DNA from: Weissella ceti | GTDB taxonomy: Bacteria > Bacillota > Bacilli > Lactobacillales > Lactobacillaceae | Direction of reading: 5' to 3' | Assembly: GCF_018394055.1 (NCBI RefSeq) | Contig: NZ_CP074441.1 | Span: forward strand, 310,001-374,000 | DNA length: 64,000 nt | Shown: positions 38,153 to 47,017 of the stretch, one piece after another | How the letters are laid out: every line of letters starts with the position of its first letter | Numbering within the stretch: the stretch's first letter is position 1 | Notes under the pieces: model-generated | What the model saw: only the letters and a program-made list of their open reading frames with translations | What the model was told of the DNA's origin: nothing | Databases searched by the model: none | Program-made: the position numbers and the translations under genes

Positions 38153-38875
38153 ATGTCAGGACACAGTAAATGGCACAATATTCAAGGACGTAAGAACGCC
38201 CAAGATGCAAAGCGTGGAAAGATCTTCCAAAAGATCTCACGTGACCTATATACAGTAGCGAAAGATGGTGGGGCAGATCCTGCTTCAAACGCTTCATTGC
38301 GTTTGGTTATGGACAAGGCTAAGGCCGCTAACATGCCTAAGGAAAACATCCAACGTGCATTGGACAAGGCGTCTGGTGCTGGTGGGGCAAACTACCAAGA
38401 ATTGACATACGAAGGATACGGACCAGCTGGTTTGGCCGTATTGGTTCAAGCATTGACGGATAACACAAACCGTACTGCTGCGTCAGTTCGTTCAAGTTTC
38501 AAGCACTTCGGTGGGGAACTTGGAGCTACTGGATCAGTTGCTTACCAATTCGAACGTAAGGGATACATTGAAATTCCTCGTGACGAAGACACTGAAATCG
38601 ATGAAGACCAATTGTTTGAAGACATGCTTGAAGCAGGTGCTGAAGACATGAAGACTTACGATGACCAATTTGAAATTTACACAGAACCTAAGGCTTTCCC
38701 TGAAGTTCGTGATGCCTTGACTGAAAAGGGCTACACTTTGGTTAACGATGAAGTGACAATGATTGCTGAAAACCCAATGGAAGTTCCAGCGGACAAGCAA
38801 GAAACATTGGCTAACTTGGTTGATGAACTTGAAGCAAACGATGACGTTGTTGCCGTATTCACAACTGCTGAATAA
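38153..38875 (+). CDS. yebC: YebC/PmpR-family DNA-binding / translation-related protein
   Basis: 240 residues opening with [20 protein letters not shown], the invariant family start, and with the three-domain YebC fold. Members were first described as transcription regulators; recent work links some to relief of ribosome stalling at proline runs. The role here is not decided by sequence. An extended -10 (TGATAAAAT, 38107-38115) precedes it and a terminator follows. High-expression codons. Confidence 0.95.
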   Translation: MSGHSKWHNIQGRKNAQDAKRGKIFQKISRDLYTVAKDGGADPASNASLRLVMDKAKAANMPKENIQRALDKASGAGGANYQELTYEGYGPAGLAVLVQALTDNTNRTAASVRSSFKHFGGELGATGSVAYQFERKGYIEIPRDEDTEIDEDQLFEDMLEAGAEDMKTYDDQFEIYTEPKAFPEVRDALTEKGYTLVNDEVTMIAENPMEVPADKQETLANLVDELEANDDVVAVFTTAE

Positions 38876-38896
38876 TTAAATTAACGTTATTAAAAG

Positions 38897-38934
38897 AAAC
38901 CTTGAATGGATGAAAATCTGTTCAAGGTTTTTTT
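38897..38934 (+). terminator. Intrinsic terminator after yebC
   Basis: AAACCTTGAA (38897-38906) pairs TTCAAGGTTT (38921-38930); T7 follows. Confidence 0.88.
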
Positions 38935-38985
38935 GTACATTCTTCTCTTTACGTTTGCTTTTTATGGAGTGAAAGGAGGAGAAGT

Positions 38986-39843
38986 ATGAAGACACAAATT
39001 CAGGAGTTGGTTCAAAAAGCCTATGAACAACAGGCCAGTGATATTTATATCATCCCCGCTGTTAACGGGTATCGGATAGGATTTTACACACGCACCGGGA
39101 TTGATTGGCAAGAGATTATTCCGCAGCAAGACGGCGAGCATTTGATTCGTTATTTGAAATATAAAGGGGGGTTAGATTTGTCGGATGGCCGGCGTCCACA
39201 AGATGGTCGAATTAACTTTGATTTAGCAGAATGCATGATCTATGGACGTATTTCATGTGTGGGTGATTATCAATTGCAAGAAATGTTGGTACTACGACTC
39301 GTCTATTCGCTACAGGCGAAGTGGTTAGAATGGGCAAATATGGCCGAACTAGATGCTTTAGGGCAGCAATTGCAGGTCACAAATGGCTTGATTTTATTTG
39401 CAGGGAAAATGGGCAGTGGTAAAACAACGACCATGCATTATATGCTGCAAACATATCTGCGAAATCAATTGGTACTCACGATTGAGGATCCGGTTGAAAT
39501 TGTTCAACCGACTTTCATGCAACTAGAAGTGAATGAGTTGGCTGGTATGGGATACGAACAGCTCCTCCGTGTCGCTTTGCGTCACCATCCAGAAGTACTT
39601 GTAATTGGTGAAATTCGTGATGTAGTCACCGCTATTTGTGCAATTAAAGCCGCGCTAAGTGGACATCTTGTGTTAGCAACGATTCATGCCAAATCCGACG
39701 AAGATATTCAAGCTCGATTAGAAACATTAGGAGTAGAACCTGGTTTAGTCCAACAAGCCCTAAGTGCCAGTATTTTTACAAGTAAAGTTGCTGAAACACA
39801 AACGGTGTCAGTAGAGGTGAATCGTAAATGCAGCATGCTGTGA
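38986..39843 (+). CDS. comGA: Competence traffic ATPase ComGA
   Basis: 285 residues, GspE/PilB-type ATPase that drives assembly of the competence pseudopilus. Walker A is GKMGSGKTT (140-148, Lys 146), the Asp box region IEDPVEI and Walker B VLVIGEIRD follow. It is shorter than Bacillus ComGA, lacking part of the N-terminal domain, as in other Lactobacillales. GGAGGAG precedes the ATG. Only 50 bases separate it from the previous terminator and no standard -10 is visible, which would suit a competence-specific sigma factor. It overlaps comGB by 16 bases. Confidence 0.95.
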   Translation: MKTQIQELVQKAYEQQASDIYIIPAVNGYRIGFYTRTGIDWQEIIPQQDGEHLIRYLKYKGGLDLSDGRRPQDGRINFDLAECMIYGRISCVGDYQLQEMLVLRLVYSLQAKWLEWANMAELDALGQQLQVTNGLILFAGKMGSGKTTTMHYMLQTYLRNQLVLTIEDPVEIVQPTFMQLEVNELAGMGYEQLLRVALRHHPEVLVIGEIRDVVTAICAIKAALSGHLVLATIHAKSDEDIQARLETLGVEPGLVQQALSASIFTSKVAETQTVSVEVNRKCSML

Positions 39844-40781
39844 AACGATGGTCGCGTAATCAAGAACAACAATTCTTTGCCAATGTAAGTGACCTACTCA
39901 GTAATGGGTATTCACTTCATCATGCTTTAGGTGTTATGCAAGCAACGTGTCCAGCTATTCAACAAGATTTAACTGTCATTCAACAATGCTTAAATGAAGG
40001 ACAGACCTTAGCCGTGAGCCTCGACACATATATCCGTCCCAATCTGCAGGGGGAACTGGCTTTAGTTGAATTGCATGGTTGTCAATTAGCCTTATTACAT
40101 GCGATTAGTGAGCGTGAACGCCAATATCAACAACAATTTAAACGACTACAAAGTGTCATTTATTATCCAGCACTATTGTTGCTGATGTTGGGGATGGTTG
40201 GTGGTTATATTGCCATGGTTGTTAGTCCACAGTTAGGTGCAACATTATGCACTATTCAAAATTACAGTATTTGTGCGGCTACATTGATTGGCTTAGGGGG
40301 CTTGTGGGGATGGTATAAACGGCAATCACAATTATCAAAATACCAATGTCTAATGCGCATCCCCATTATCGGTCCGATTGTACAACTATTTGTTCAACAA
40401 GCCTTATACATGCAACTGGGGTATTTATTGCAAAGTGGTGTCGGCTTACGGGATGTTGTGGAATATTGTCAGCGCCATACCAGCTATTGGTTATGCGAAC
40501 TGATTAATGAACCAGTTAAAAACGCCTGGGAACAAGGTGAGACGTTAGAAACAGGCTTAAATCAGGTTCAGTATTTAGCATTGGAAGCGAAACTATTGTT
40601 TATGCGTGGCAATTCTTTAGCTCAAACGGGACAAGATTTAATTCAATTAGCCAGGTATCTACAAACCCGACAAGAACAGCGGATTCAAATGGGCGTTGCC
40701 CTAGTACAACCCATCTTTTTTTTGTGTGATTGGTGTAGGGATTGTGGGATTGTATATGCTACTGTTACTACCAATATATGA
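39828..40781 (+). CDS. comGB: Competence pseudopilus membrane protein ComGB, C-terminus frameshifted
   Basis: 317 residues as read, GspF-type inner-membrane platform with helices near 105-130, 145-165 and at the end. The reading is normal up to VALVQPI (codon 296); a run of eight T at 40716-40723 then leads to CDWCRDCGIVYATVTTNI. With seven T the frame would continue FFCVIGVGIVGLYMLLLLPI and end DQMFTMGGMK at 40812, overlapping the comGC start, giving 327 residues, the expected end for ComGB. So the last membrane helix is lost here through mutation, slippage or a sequencing error. Confidence 0.85.
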   Translation: MQHAVKRWSRNQEQQFFANVSDLLSNGYSLHHALGVMQATCPAIQQDLTVIQQCLNEGQTLAVSLDTYIRPNLQGELALVELHGCQLALLHAISERERQYQQQFKRLQSVIYYPALLLLMLGMVGGYIAMVVSPQLGATLCTIQNYSICAATLIGLGGLWGWYKRQSQLSKYQCLMRIPIIGPIVQLFVQQALYMQLGYLLQSGVGLRDVVEYCQRHTSYWLCELINEPVKNAWEQGETLETGLNQVQYLALEAKLLFMRGNSLAQTGQDLIQLARYLQTRQEQRIQMGVALVQPIFFLCDWCRDCGIVYATVTTNI

Positions 40782-40808
40782 TCAAATGTTTACTATGGGA
40801 GGAATGAA

Positions 40809-41120
40809 ATGACCAAAAAACGGCGCGGTTTTACTTTAATTGAAACAGTCACAACCTTGTTTATTGTGTCCTTATTGGCCATGTTAATTATGCCTAATAT
40901 TGCCAATGTCCAACAGACAGCAAATAAACGCCAAGCCGAAGCAATGGTGCATATGATTCAAGGACAAGTTGCTTTATATCAAGAAGAAAAACACGAGAAA
41001 TTAGTTTCCTATAACGAACTCATTTCGGCGGGGTATTTAACTGACGCTCAAGTACAAGCGGCAGAAGCCGCCAAAATTCGTCTGCAAAATGGCCAAGTTG
41101 TCCAAAGTACAACTAAGTAA
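40809..41120 (+). CDS. comGC: Major competence pseudopilin ComGC
   Basis: 103 residues. The type IV prepilin start KKRRGFTLIETVTTLFIV has the G/F cleavage site at 7/8 and Glu at +5, followed by the hydrophobic helix. ComC (not in window) would cleave and methylate it. It is the main subunit of the DNA-uptake pseudopilus. GGGAGGAATGAA precedes the ATG. The ATGA overlap expected with full-length comGB survives in sequence. Its TAA shares a base with the comGD start. Confidence 0.95.
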   Translation: MTKKRRGFTLIETVTTLFIVSLLAMLIMPNIANVQQTANKRQAEAMVHMIQGQVALYQEEKHEKLVSYNELISAGYLTDAQVQAAEAAKIRLQNGQVVQSTTK

Positions 41121-41503
41121 TGCGTAGGGGATTCATTTTGCATGAATGGTTGATTGCATTAGCAATTATTGCTGGAATGGGCGCATGTGTCCCGGTGGCA
41201 GGACCGTATATTGAAGCTCTCCAATGGCAGCAATTTAAGCAAACAATTCAACAAATCCAACACCATGGGTTAATCAATGAACGATTGCATCCCCATAAAA
41301 ATTACCTTTGGATTACCGATAATGTCGTGCAACTTAATCGTGGGTTACCTAGCTATCTGCCAAACGGTTGGCGAGCAGAACGTCCAACTCGGCTCTTAAT
41401 ATCAAAACAGGCGCCACAAGCTGGGACGATAGTCTTGACCAATGGACAGTATAAGAAGCGACTAACCTTTCAAGTCGGGAGTGGTACTTTTGATGTTCAG
41501 TAA
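41120..41503 (+). CDS. comGD: Minor competence pseudopilin ComGD
   Basis: 127 residues with the prepilin motif MRRGFILHEWLIALAIIAG (cleavage G4/F5, Glu at +5) and an otherwise divergent body. Overlaps comGC by one base and comGE by about eleven, the compact organisation of comG operons. Assigned by motif and order. Confidence 0.85.
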   Translation: MRRGFILHEWLIALAIIAGMGACVPVAGPYIEALQWQQFKQTIQQIQHHGLINERLHPHKNYLWITDNVVQLNRGLPSYLPNGWRAERPTRLLISKQAPQAGTIVLTNGQYKKRLTFQVGSGTFDVQ

Positions 41504-41759
41504 ACGACAAGGATTTATCCTGTATGAAGCAATTTTAGGGTTATCAGTATTTTGTTTGGCTATTCAATTATGTATGGGGATGTTGCAAAACTGTCAACGA
41601 GAAATGATTTTAGAAGAAACACGACTAGCCAGTTTAAGATCCCATTTTGAGCGGTTGGACAGTAAAAGTAACGAAACAGATAAAAAAGGACAGCAAAAAC
41701 GCACTAAGGTTTATCGCACAAAACGTGAAATACTGCATTCAAAAATACGTGTAGATTAA
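41493..41759 (+). CDS. comGE: Minor competence pseudopilin ComGE
   Basis: 88 residues from ATG 41493 (a GTG at 41481 is an alternative). KRQGFILYEAILGLSVFCLA is the prepilin signal with Glu at +5. The tail is rich in Lys, Arg and Glu. Start overlaps the end of comGD. After it, 65 bases without an SD-like site separate it from comGF, which is unusual for this operon. Confidence 0.8.
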   Translation: MFSKRQGFILYEAILGLSVFCLAIQLCMGMLQNCQREMILEETRLASLRSHFERLDSKSNETDKKGQQKRTKVYRTKREILHSKIRVD

Positions 41760-41824
41760 GATATCACGTAGTGTGTATGGGGAGTGAGGCAAATTAATCC
41801 TGATGAAGGCTAGGCTAAGCATCG

Positions 41825-42256
41825 ATGCAAAAATTAAGACGAGGAAGTATTTTACTTGAGTTAATAGTCGCCTTGTTGGTATTTGGAGGCATCATATCGT
41901 TAAGTACACATATGCTGGCGTATCTCCGACAAGATGTGCAACAATTGACCCGTCAGGCACGAAAACGGGAGGTACAAGATTTAGTAGATCGGATTGCAAC
42001 GTTGGGTAAAAATATGACGCGGATTGGGACTACAACTGGGGAAGCAATACGATTTGATAATGCGAAGCATGAACGTTGTGATATCAAATTACATGGTAAT
42101 CGATTAATCTATCAAAAAAAGGGTGCTGGGTATTATGTTCTCGCGACGAATGTTAAGACTGTCTATTTTACGGTTAAAGATCATATCGCTTTATACATCA
42201 AAGTTGAATTCGAAGATGGTGTCTGTGAAAGTGGACAATTCAATATATGGAGGTGA
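41825..42256 (+). CDS. comGF: Minor competence pseudopilin ComGF
   Basis: 143 residues. RRGSILLELIVALLVFGGII resembles a prepilin signal with S in place of F after the Gly; the C-terminal half matches ComGF in length and has two cysteines (KHERCDIKL and GVCESGQF) where Bacillus ComGF also forms a disulfide. No clear ribosome-binding site in front of the ATG; a stop codon lies nine bases upstream in frame. Confidence 0.8.
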   Translation: MQKLRRGSILLELIVALLVFGGIISLSTHMLAYLRQDVQQLTRQARKREVQDLVDRIATLGKNMTRIGTTTGEAIRFDNAKHERCDIKLHGNRLIYQKKGAGYYVLATNVKTVYFTVKDHIALYIKVEFEDGVCESGQFNIWR

Positions 42257-42262
42257 TTAATT

Positions 42263-42415
42263 ATGATCACGACAAAGCGGCGTGGGTTTATTCTCATCAC
42301 AAGTCTGGGATTGAGCGCTTTAATTGTCATTTATACATTGGGTGTTTTACCAATGAAGCATCATGCTTTATTAAGTATTCGTGAACAACGGCAAAGCTTA
42401 GAAAAACGACTATAA
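42263..42415 (+). CDS. comGG: Very short prepilin-like protein, probable ComGG
   Basis: 50 residues. An excellent GGAGGTGATTAATT site precedes the ATG. The start MITTKRRGFILITSLGLSAL has the prepilin cleavage context (RRGF), but Thr stands at +5 in place of Glu, as is common for ComGG. The body after the helix is only about 20 residues, ending SLEKRL. Position at the end of the comG operon supports the assignment. Confidence 0.75.
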   Translation: MITTKRRGFILITSLGLSALIVIYTLGVLPMKHHALLSIREQRQSLEKRL

Positions 42416-42441
42416 TTGTGTCCGCACTTAATGATTAGGCA

Positions 42442-42469
42442 TTGAGTCATGCCAGAAAATTGTTACAAT
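42442..42469 (+). promoter_or_regulatory. Promoter of the comG-linked methyltransferase gene
   Basis: TTGAGT (42442-42447), 16-base spacer, TACAAT (42464-42469) with upstream TG. Allows expression independent of comG. Confidence 0.7.
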
Positions 42470-42503
42470 GGAAGTAACTATACTGACTAAAGAGGGTGAT
42501 GCT

Positions 42504-43496
42504 ATGTTTGAAGCAATCGAAAAAACAATCAAGCAACTACAAAAAGTACAAGAAATGATTGGGGAAGTTGTAGAAGGCCCTGCAATTGAAGCACATATTG
42601 GTGTCTATGAACTATTGTTGGGACAACCTGACATCTGGTTTACTGACTTGCCAGAAGATGTGCAAATAAAAATTCAAGACGCATTGAACGAAAGTGGTTT
42701 CTTTGACTTAAATGCAGAACAACGTCGTCAAGTCTTGCAATTACAATTGGTTGCGACAATGCGTGCTGATGGATTGCCTGCCAACTACCAAGTCACACCT
42801 GATGCAATTGGTTTGTGGTTTACTGTCTTAGCAGAAACATACTTTGCTAAGCAAGAAACAGCCCAAATCATGGATGTAACCGTGGGGACAGGAAACTTAT
42901 TGGCAACTGTTGCATTGAGCTTGCAACAAAAAGATAAAGAAGTTATCGCCAGTGGGATTGAAAACGATGACACAATGATCACCATTGCGAGTGGTGTGGC
43001 AGCATTAACTGAGATGGATTGGAATTTGACCCATGCAGATGCGATGACTGTGTCAGCACCAAATCAACAAATGATTATTGGGGACTTGCCAGTTGGCTAC
43101 TACCCAGGTGAAGTAGCTGATGATTTTGTCACAAAGGCGACTGAAGGGCGTTCATTGGTGCACCAAGTATTGATTGAACAAGCTATGCGCCAACTACGTG
43201 TAGGTGGATTAGGACTATTCCTAGTACCTGTTAATGCGCTAGAAAGTAAAGACTTATTGAAGTACTTTGCGGACGAATCAGTTCACTTCCAAGGAATGGT
43301 GCAATTACCTGAAAAGTTGTTCACTGACGCAAAGCAAGCTAAGAGTATCTTGATGTTGCAAAAGGCTGGCCAAGGGACGCAACAAGCATCCCCAGCCATG
43401 CTAGGGCTTGCGCCTGAAATGCGTGACTTAGCTGGAATTCGTGATTTCGTGAAGCAACTACAAACTTGGATGATTGAAAACAACATTCAAGCCTAA
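42504..43496 (+). CDS. Class I SAM-dependent methyltransferase-like protein (YtxK type)
   Basis: 330 residues with a helical N-terminal part and a Rossmann domain: SAM loop DVTVGTGNLLATVAL, acidic GIENDD, and DLPVGYYP where N6-adenine methylases have NPPY/F. The degenerate motif IV leaves methylation of DNA adenine uncertain. Genes of this type follow comG operons across Bacillota, often before ackA; here priA follows. GAGGGTG decides start 42504 over an in-frame opening at 42468. It has its own promoter and terminator. Confidence 0.85.
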   Translation: MFEAIEKTIKQLQKVQEMIGEVVEGPAIEAHIGVYELLLGQPDIWFTDLPEDVQIKIQDALNESGFFDLNAEQRRQVLQLQLVATMRADGLPANYQVTPDAIGLWFTVLAETYFAKQETAQIMDVTVGTGNLLATVALSLQQKDKEVIASGIENDDTMITIASGVAALTEMDWNLTHADAMTVSAPNQQMIIGDLPVGYYPGEVADDFVTKATEGRSLVHQVLIEQAMRQLRVGGLGLFLVPVNALESKDLLKYFADESVHFQGMVQLPEKLFTDAKQAKSILMLQKAGQGTQQASPAMLGLAPEMRDLAGIRDFVKQLQTWMIENNIQA

Positions 43497-43520
43497 AAGA
43501 ACCGTAAACAGTTGATAATT

Positions 43521-43557
43521 AAGGGATAACAAGCATATTGTTATCCCTTTTTTTTCG
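43521..43557 (+). terminator. Intrinsic terminator
   Basis: AAGGGATAACAA (43521-43532) pairs TTGTTATCCCTT (43538-43549); T tract follows. Confidence 0.92.
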
Positions 43558-43572
43558 TTTCGAGTAGTTTTT

Positions 43573-43581
43573 TGGTATAAT
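43573..43581 (+). promoter_or_regulatory. Extended -10 promoter of priA operon
   Basis: TGGTATAAT at 43573-43581, perfect -10 with TGn; the -35 (TTTCGT) is poor. Confidence 0.6.
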
Positions 43582-43614
43582 AGTAAAGTGTACCGAAAAA
43601 GGAGGATTAATTGT

Positions 43615-46035
43615 ATGCAAGCTAAGATTGTAGTTGATGTACCAACCATGCAAACTAATCAACCTTATACCTATCAAATTCCAACACATTTGGCGGAAAT
43701 GGTAGAACCAGGTATGCGTGTTATCGTTCCTTTTGGAAAAGGTAACCGCCGTGTCCAAGGCTTCGTGGTGCAAACGGGCATCATCGAAACCGACATGACT
43801 AACAAAATAAAAGAAATTGATGAGGTGCTGGATTTAGCACCAGTATTAAATGCTGAATTGTTGCAATTAGGTGAATGGATTGCTAAAGAGACATTTTCTT
43901 TTCAGATTAATGTCTTTCAAGCGATGCTACCTAATGTTATGCGCGCGAAGTATTCTAAGACATTGCAGTTAATAGAAGGCGTTGAATTAACTGATTATCC
44001 TGAGATTGCCGATTTGTTTGTGGATCGTTATGAAATCCCATTTGATGCGGATGAAGTCGACCCAGAACTTTGGCCCTTGTTGCAACGTCTACAAAAGAAA
44101 CAATTGATCCAATTTGGGTATTACGTTGATGATCGCGCCCAAGCCAAGTTGGTCACAGCTTTACGTCCTGTGCAAGACACCATTTTTTATGAAAATGAAT
44201 TGGGGAAGTTACGGGCAAACGCAGTGAAACAAGCCCGATTATTACGTTATTTAATGACGTCAGAACCGGTATTTGTGCCACAACGTGATGTGATTGCGAA
44301 TTTGGAAGTTGATTACGCCAGTATTCAAAAAGCTGAAAAGAATGGTTGGCTAGAGCGTACCGAGATTGAACAATATCGACTACCTAAATTGACAAGTCCA
44401 ATTGAGCCAACTGAACCATTGGTATTGAACCCAGAACAAGACCTGGCGTACCAAGCAATTACGCATAGTTTAAATCATGATGCCAAGACATTCCTATTAG
44501 AAGGAATTACTGGCTCAGGAAAAACAGAAGTTTATTTGCAGAGTATTGCGGCAACGTTAGCACAAGGAAAGACAGCGCTAATGTTGGTGCCTGAAATTAC
44601 CCTGACGCCACAAATGGTCCGTCGTGTGAAAGGCCGCTTTGGTGAACGTGTTGCGGTGATGCACAGTGGTTTGTCTGATGGTGAACGCTTTGACGAATGG
44701 CGCCGTATTGAGCGTCAAGAAGTTGATGTTGTAGTGGGCGCGCGTTCCGCTGTATTTGCCCCATTAGAAAACATTGGACTAATCATTATCGACGAAGAAC
44801 ACGAATCGACCTATAAGCAAGATGAGAATCCACGCTACCATGCACGTGATGTTGCATTAAAGCGTGCGGAAACTTATCAAGCGGTGTGTGTTCTGGGATC
44901 AGCGACGCCGTCATTAGAGAGTCGTGCACGAGCCCAAAAGGGTGTTTATGAATTACTAACGTTGACAAAACGCGCAATGAATAACCCGTTGCCAGCAACG
45001 ACGGTGGTCGATATGCGTGAGGCGATTAAAGTGACGGGGGATGATTTATTCTCACCAGAACTTTTAACGGCTATTCAACACCGGCTTGATCATCAAGAAC
45101 AAAGTGTCTTGATGTTGAATCGCCGTGGTTTTGCTAATTTCGTCACGTGTCGTGATTGTGGTGAAACGCCTTCTTGTATCAATTGTGATCTAGCCTTAAC
45201 CATGCATGCGCAACAACGTCAATTAGTGTGTCATTACTGCGGATACAGTCAACCGATTCCAACGGTTTGTCCATCGTGTGGATCGAACCGCATTCGACCA
45301 TTTGGAACAGGGACTGAAAAGGTCGAACAAGAATTGAAGGAACGTTTTCCAGAAGCGCGAATTCTTCGAATGGACGCTGATACAACACGTCGTAAAGGCG
45401 CAAGTGATGCATTACTGGAAACCTTTGGTTCGGGTAAAGCTGATATTCTGTTAGGAACCCAAATGATTGCGAAGGGGTTAGATTTCCCTAATGTCACGTT
45501 AGTGGGGGTCTTAAACGCTGATACAACATTAGGATTGCCTGACTTTAGAGCCGCTGAGCGAACTTTCCAATTATTGACGCAAGTATCCGGTCGTGCCGGT
45601 CGTGCCGATAAATTAGGTGAGGTTGTGATTCAAACCTTTAATCCAGAGCACTATGCGATTCAATTCGCACAGTTACATGACTATGAAGGTTTTTATGGTC
45701 AAGAGATGAGTTTACGTCGTGAGTGGCGTTACTCACCGTACTATTACACGGTGCAAATTAAAATTGGGCATCAAGACGAAGCCCATGCGGCTAAAGTTGC
45801 GTACCAATTAGCTGAATGGTTAAAGCCGCAAATGGATGAGCAAACAATTTTGTTGGGCCCATCAGCTGGTTCAGTTGCCCGTTTAAAAAATAAATATTAT
45901 TACCGTTTAGTCTTGAAGTATCGTCACGGGGACCATCTGTTCCACGCCTTGACGGAATTAATGCAAAAAGGCCAAACATTACAAAGAGAGCAAGTCACCT
46001 TAGTCATTGATCGCGATCCGGTTAATTTCATATAG
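43615..46035 (+). CDS. priA: Primosomal replication-restart helicase PriA
   Basis: 806 residues. N-terminal 3'-end-binding domain, then Walker A GITGSGKTE (about 297-305), DEEH box (IIDEEHESTYKQ), zinc-binding insert with CRDCGETPSCINC and CHYCG..CPSCG, and helicase motif IAKGLDFPNVTLVGV. It restarts collapsed forks. AAAGGAGG before 43615 fixes the start. First gene of the priA-fmt-rsmB-stp-prkC-rsgA-rpe-thiN run. No def gene follows, unlike Bacillus. Confidence 0.96.
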   Translation: MQAKIVVDVPTMQTNQPYTYQIPTHLAEMVEPGMRVIVPFGKGNRRVQGFVVQTGIIETDMTNKIKEIDEVLDLAPVLNAELLQLGEWIAKETFSFQINVFQAMLPNVMRAKYSKTLQLIEGVELTDYPEIADLFVDRYEIPFDADEVDPELWPLLQRLQKKQLIQFGYYVDDRAQAKLVTALRPVQDTIFYENELGKLRANAVKQARLLRYLMTSEPVFVPQRDVIANLEVDYASIQKAEKNGWLERTEIEQYRLPKLTSPIEPTEPLVLNPEQDLAYQAITHSLNHDAKTFLLEGITGSGKTEVYLQSIAATLAQGKTALMLVPEITLTPQMVRRVKGRFGERVAVMHSGLSDGERFDEWRRIERQEVDVVVGARSAVFAPLENIGLIIIDEEHESTYKQDENPRYHARDVALKRAETYQAVCVLGSATPSLESRARAQKGVYELLTLTKRAMNNPLPATTVVDMREAIKVTGDDLFSPELLTAIQHRLDHQEQSVLMLNRRGFANFVTCRDCGETPSCINCDLALTMHAQQRQLVCHYCGYSQPIPTVCPSCGSNRIRPFGTGTEKVEQELKERFPEARILRMDADTTRRKGASDALLETFGSGKADILLGTQMIAKGLDFPNVTLVGVLNADTTLGLPDFRAAERTFQLLTQVSGRAGRADKLGEVVIQTFNPEHYAIQFAQLHDYEGFYGQEMSLRREWRYSPYYYTVQIKIGHQDEAHAAKVAYQLAEWLKPQMDEQTILLGPSAGSVARLKNKYYYRLVLKYRHGDHLFHALTELMQKGQTLQREQVTLVIDRDPVNFI

Positions 46036-46054
46036 GAACATAGAAGGAGTCAAT

Positions 46055-47017
46055 ATGACACAAAAGATTATTTTCATGGGTACACCTGATTTTTCAGTGC
46101 CAATTTTGAATGCACTTATCGCCGCACCAGAATATGATGTGATTGCGGCTGTGACACAACCTGATCGTCCGGTTGGGCGTAAAAAGGTGCTACAACCAAC
46201 ACCGGTGAAGGCTGCTGCATTGGCTGGTGATGTCCCTGTTTTCCAACCAGTGAAATTAGGTGGATCAGAAGAATTAGATCAATTGATCGCCATGGAACCG
46301 GATTTGATTGTAACAGCCGCCTATGGACAATTCTTGCCAACGCGTTTCTTGGAATCTGCTAAGATTGCCGCAATTAATGTTCATGCGTCATTGTTGCCTA
46401 AGTATCGTGGTGGAGCACCTATTCATTACGCTGTGATGAATGGGGACGCCAAGACTGGTGTATCAATTATGTACATGGTGAAGAAGATGGATGCGGGTGA
46501 TGTTTTGGCGCAAGCTGAAATTGCAATTCCTGAAAATGCGACAACTGGTGAAATGTTTGCTGAATTGAGTACACTTGGTCGTGACACATTGTTGGCGACT
46601 TTGCCGGGCTTGATTGCAGGTGATATTGTCGGAACACCACAAGATCCAGATGCTGTGAGCTTCTCACCAAACATTGCGCCAGAAGAAGAAGTGCTAGACT
46701 TCAATGGATCAGCGCAATCAGTGCATAATCATGTGCGTGGATTGAATCCATTCCCAACTGCACACACAACCATCAATGGTGTGCGTACAAAGATTCAAAA
46801 GACACATTTGCCAGCCGAAGCAACTGATTTGCCAGCTGGAGCAATTGTTAAGAAGACGAAAAAAGAACTATGGTTAGCTGCTGGGGATGGACAAGTCATC
46901 GCGATTGATGAACTTCAACCAGCTGGTAAGCCAAAGATGGCCGTGGCCGCATACTTAAATGGACATGCGTCATTCAACGAAGGAGATATTGTAATCACTC
47001 ATGACGAATCAAAGTAA
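46055..47017 (+). CDS. fmt: Methionyl-tRNA formyltransferase
   Basis: 320 residues, formylating initiator Met-tRNA with 10-formyl-THF (product of Fhs). MGTPDFSVPIL near the start, catalytic NVHASLLPKYRGGAPIHYAV and VKKMDAGDVL. AGAAGGAGT precedes 46055; the in-frame start 46007 overlaps priA. Its last codons overlap rsmB by 17 bases. Confidence 0.97.
   Translation: MTQKIIFMGTPDFSVPILNALIAAPEYDVIAAVTQPDRPVGRKKVLQPTPVKAAALAGDVPVFQPVKLGGSEELDQLIAMEPDLIVTAAYGQFLPTRFLESAKIAAINVHASLLPKYRGGAPIHYAVMNGDAKTGVSIMYMVKKMDAGDVLAQAEIAIPENATTGEMFAELSTLGRDTLLATLPGLIAGDIVGTPQDPDAVSFSPNIAPEEEVLDFNGSAQSVHNHVRGLNPFPTAHTTINGVRTKIQKTHLPAEATDLPAGAIVKKTKKELWLAAGDGQVIAIDELQPAGKPKMAVAAYLNGHASFNEGDIVITHDESK

Noticed and set aside
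41760-41824. Extra small gene between comGE and comGF
   Set aside because: No open frame with a ribosome-binding site; stops occur in all three frames.
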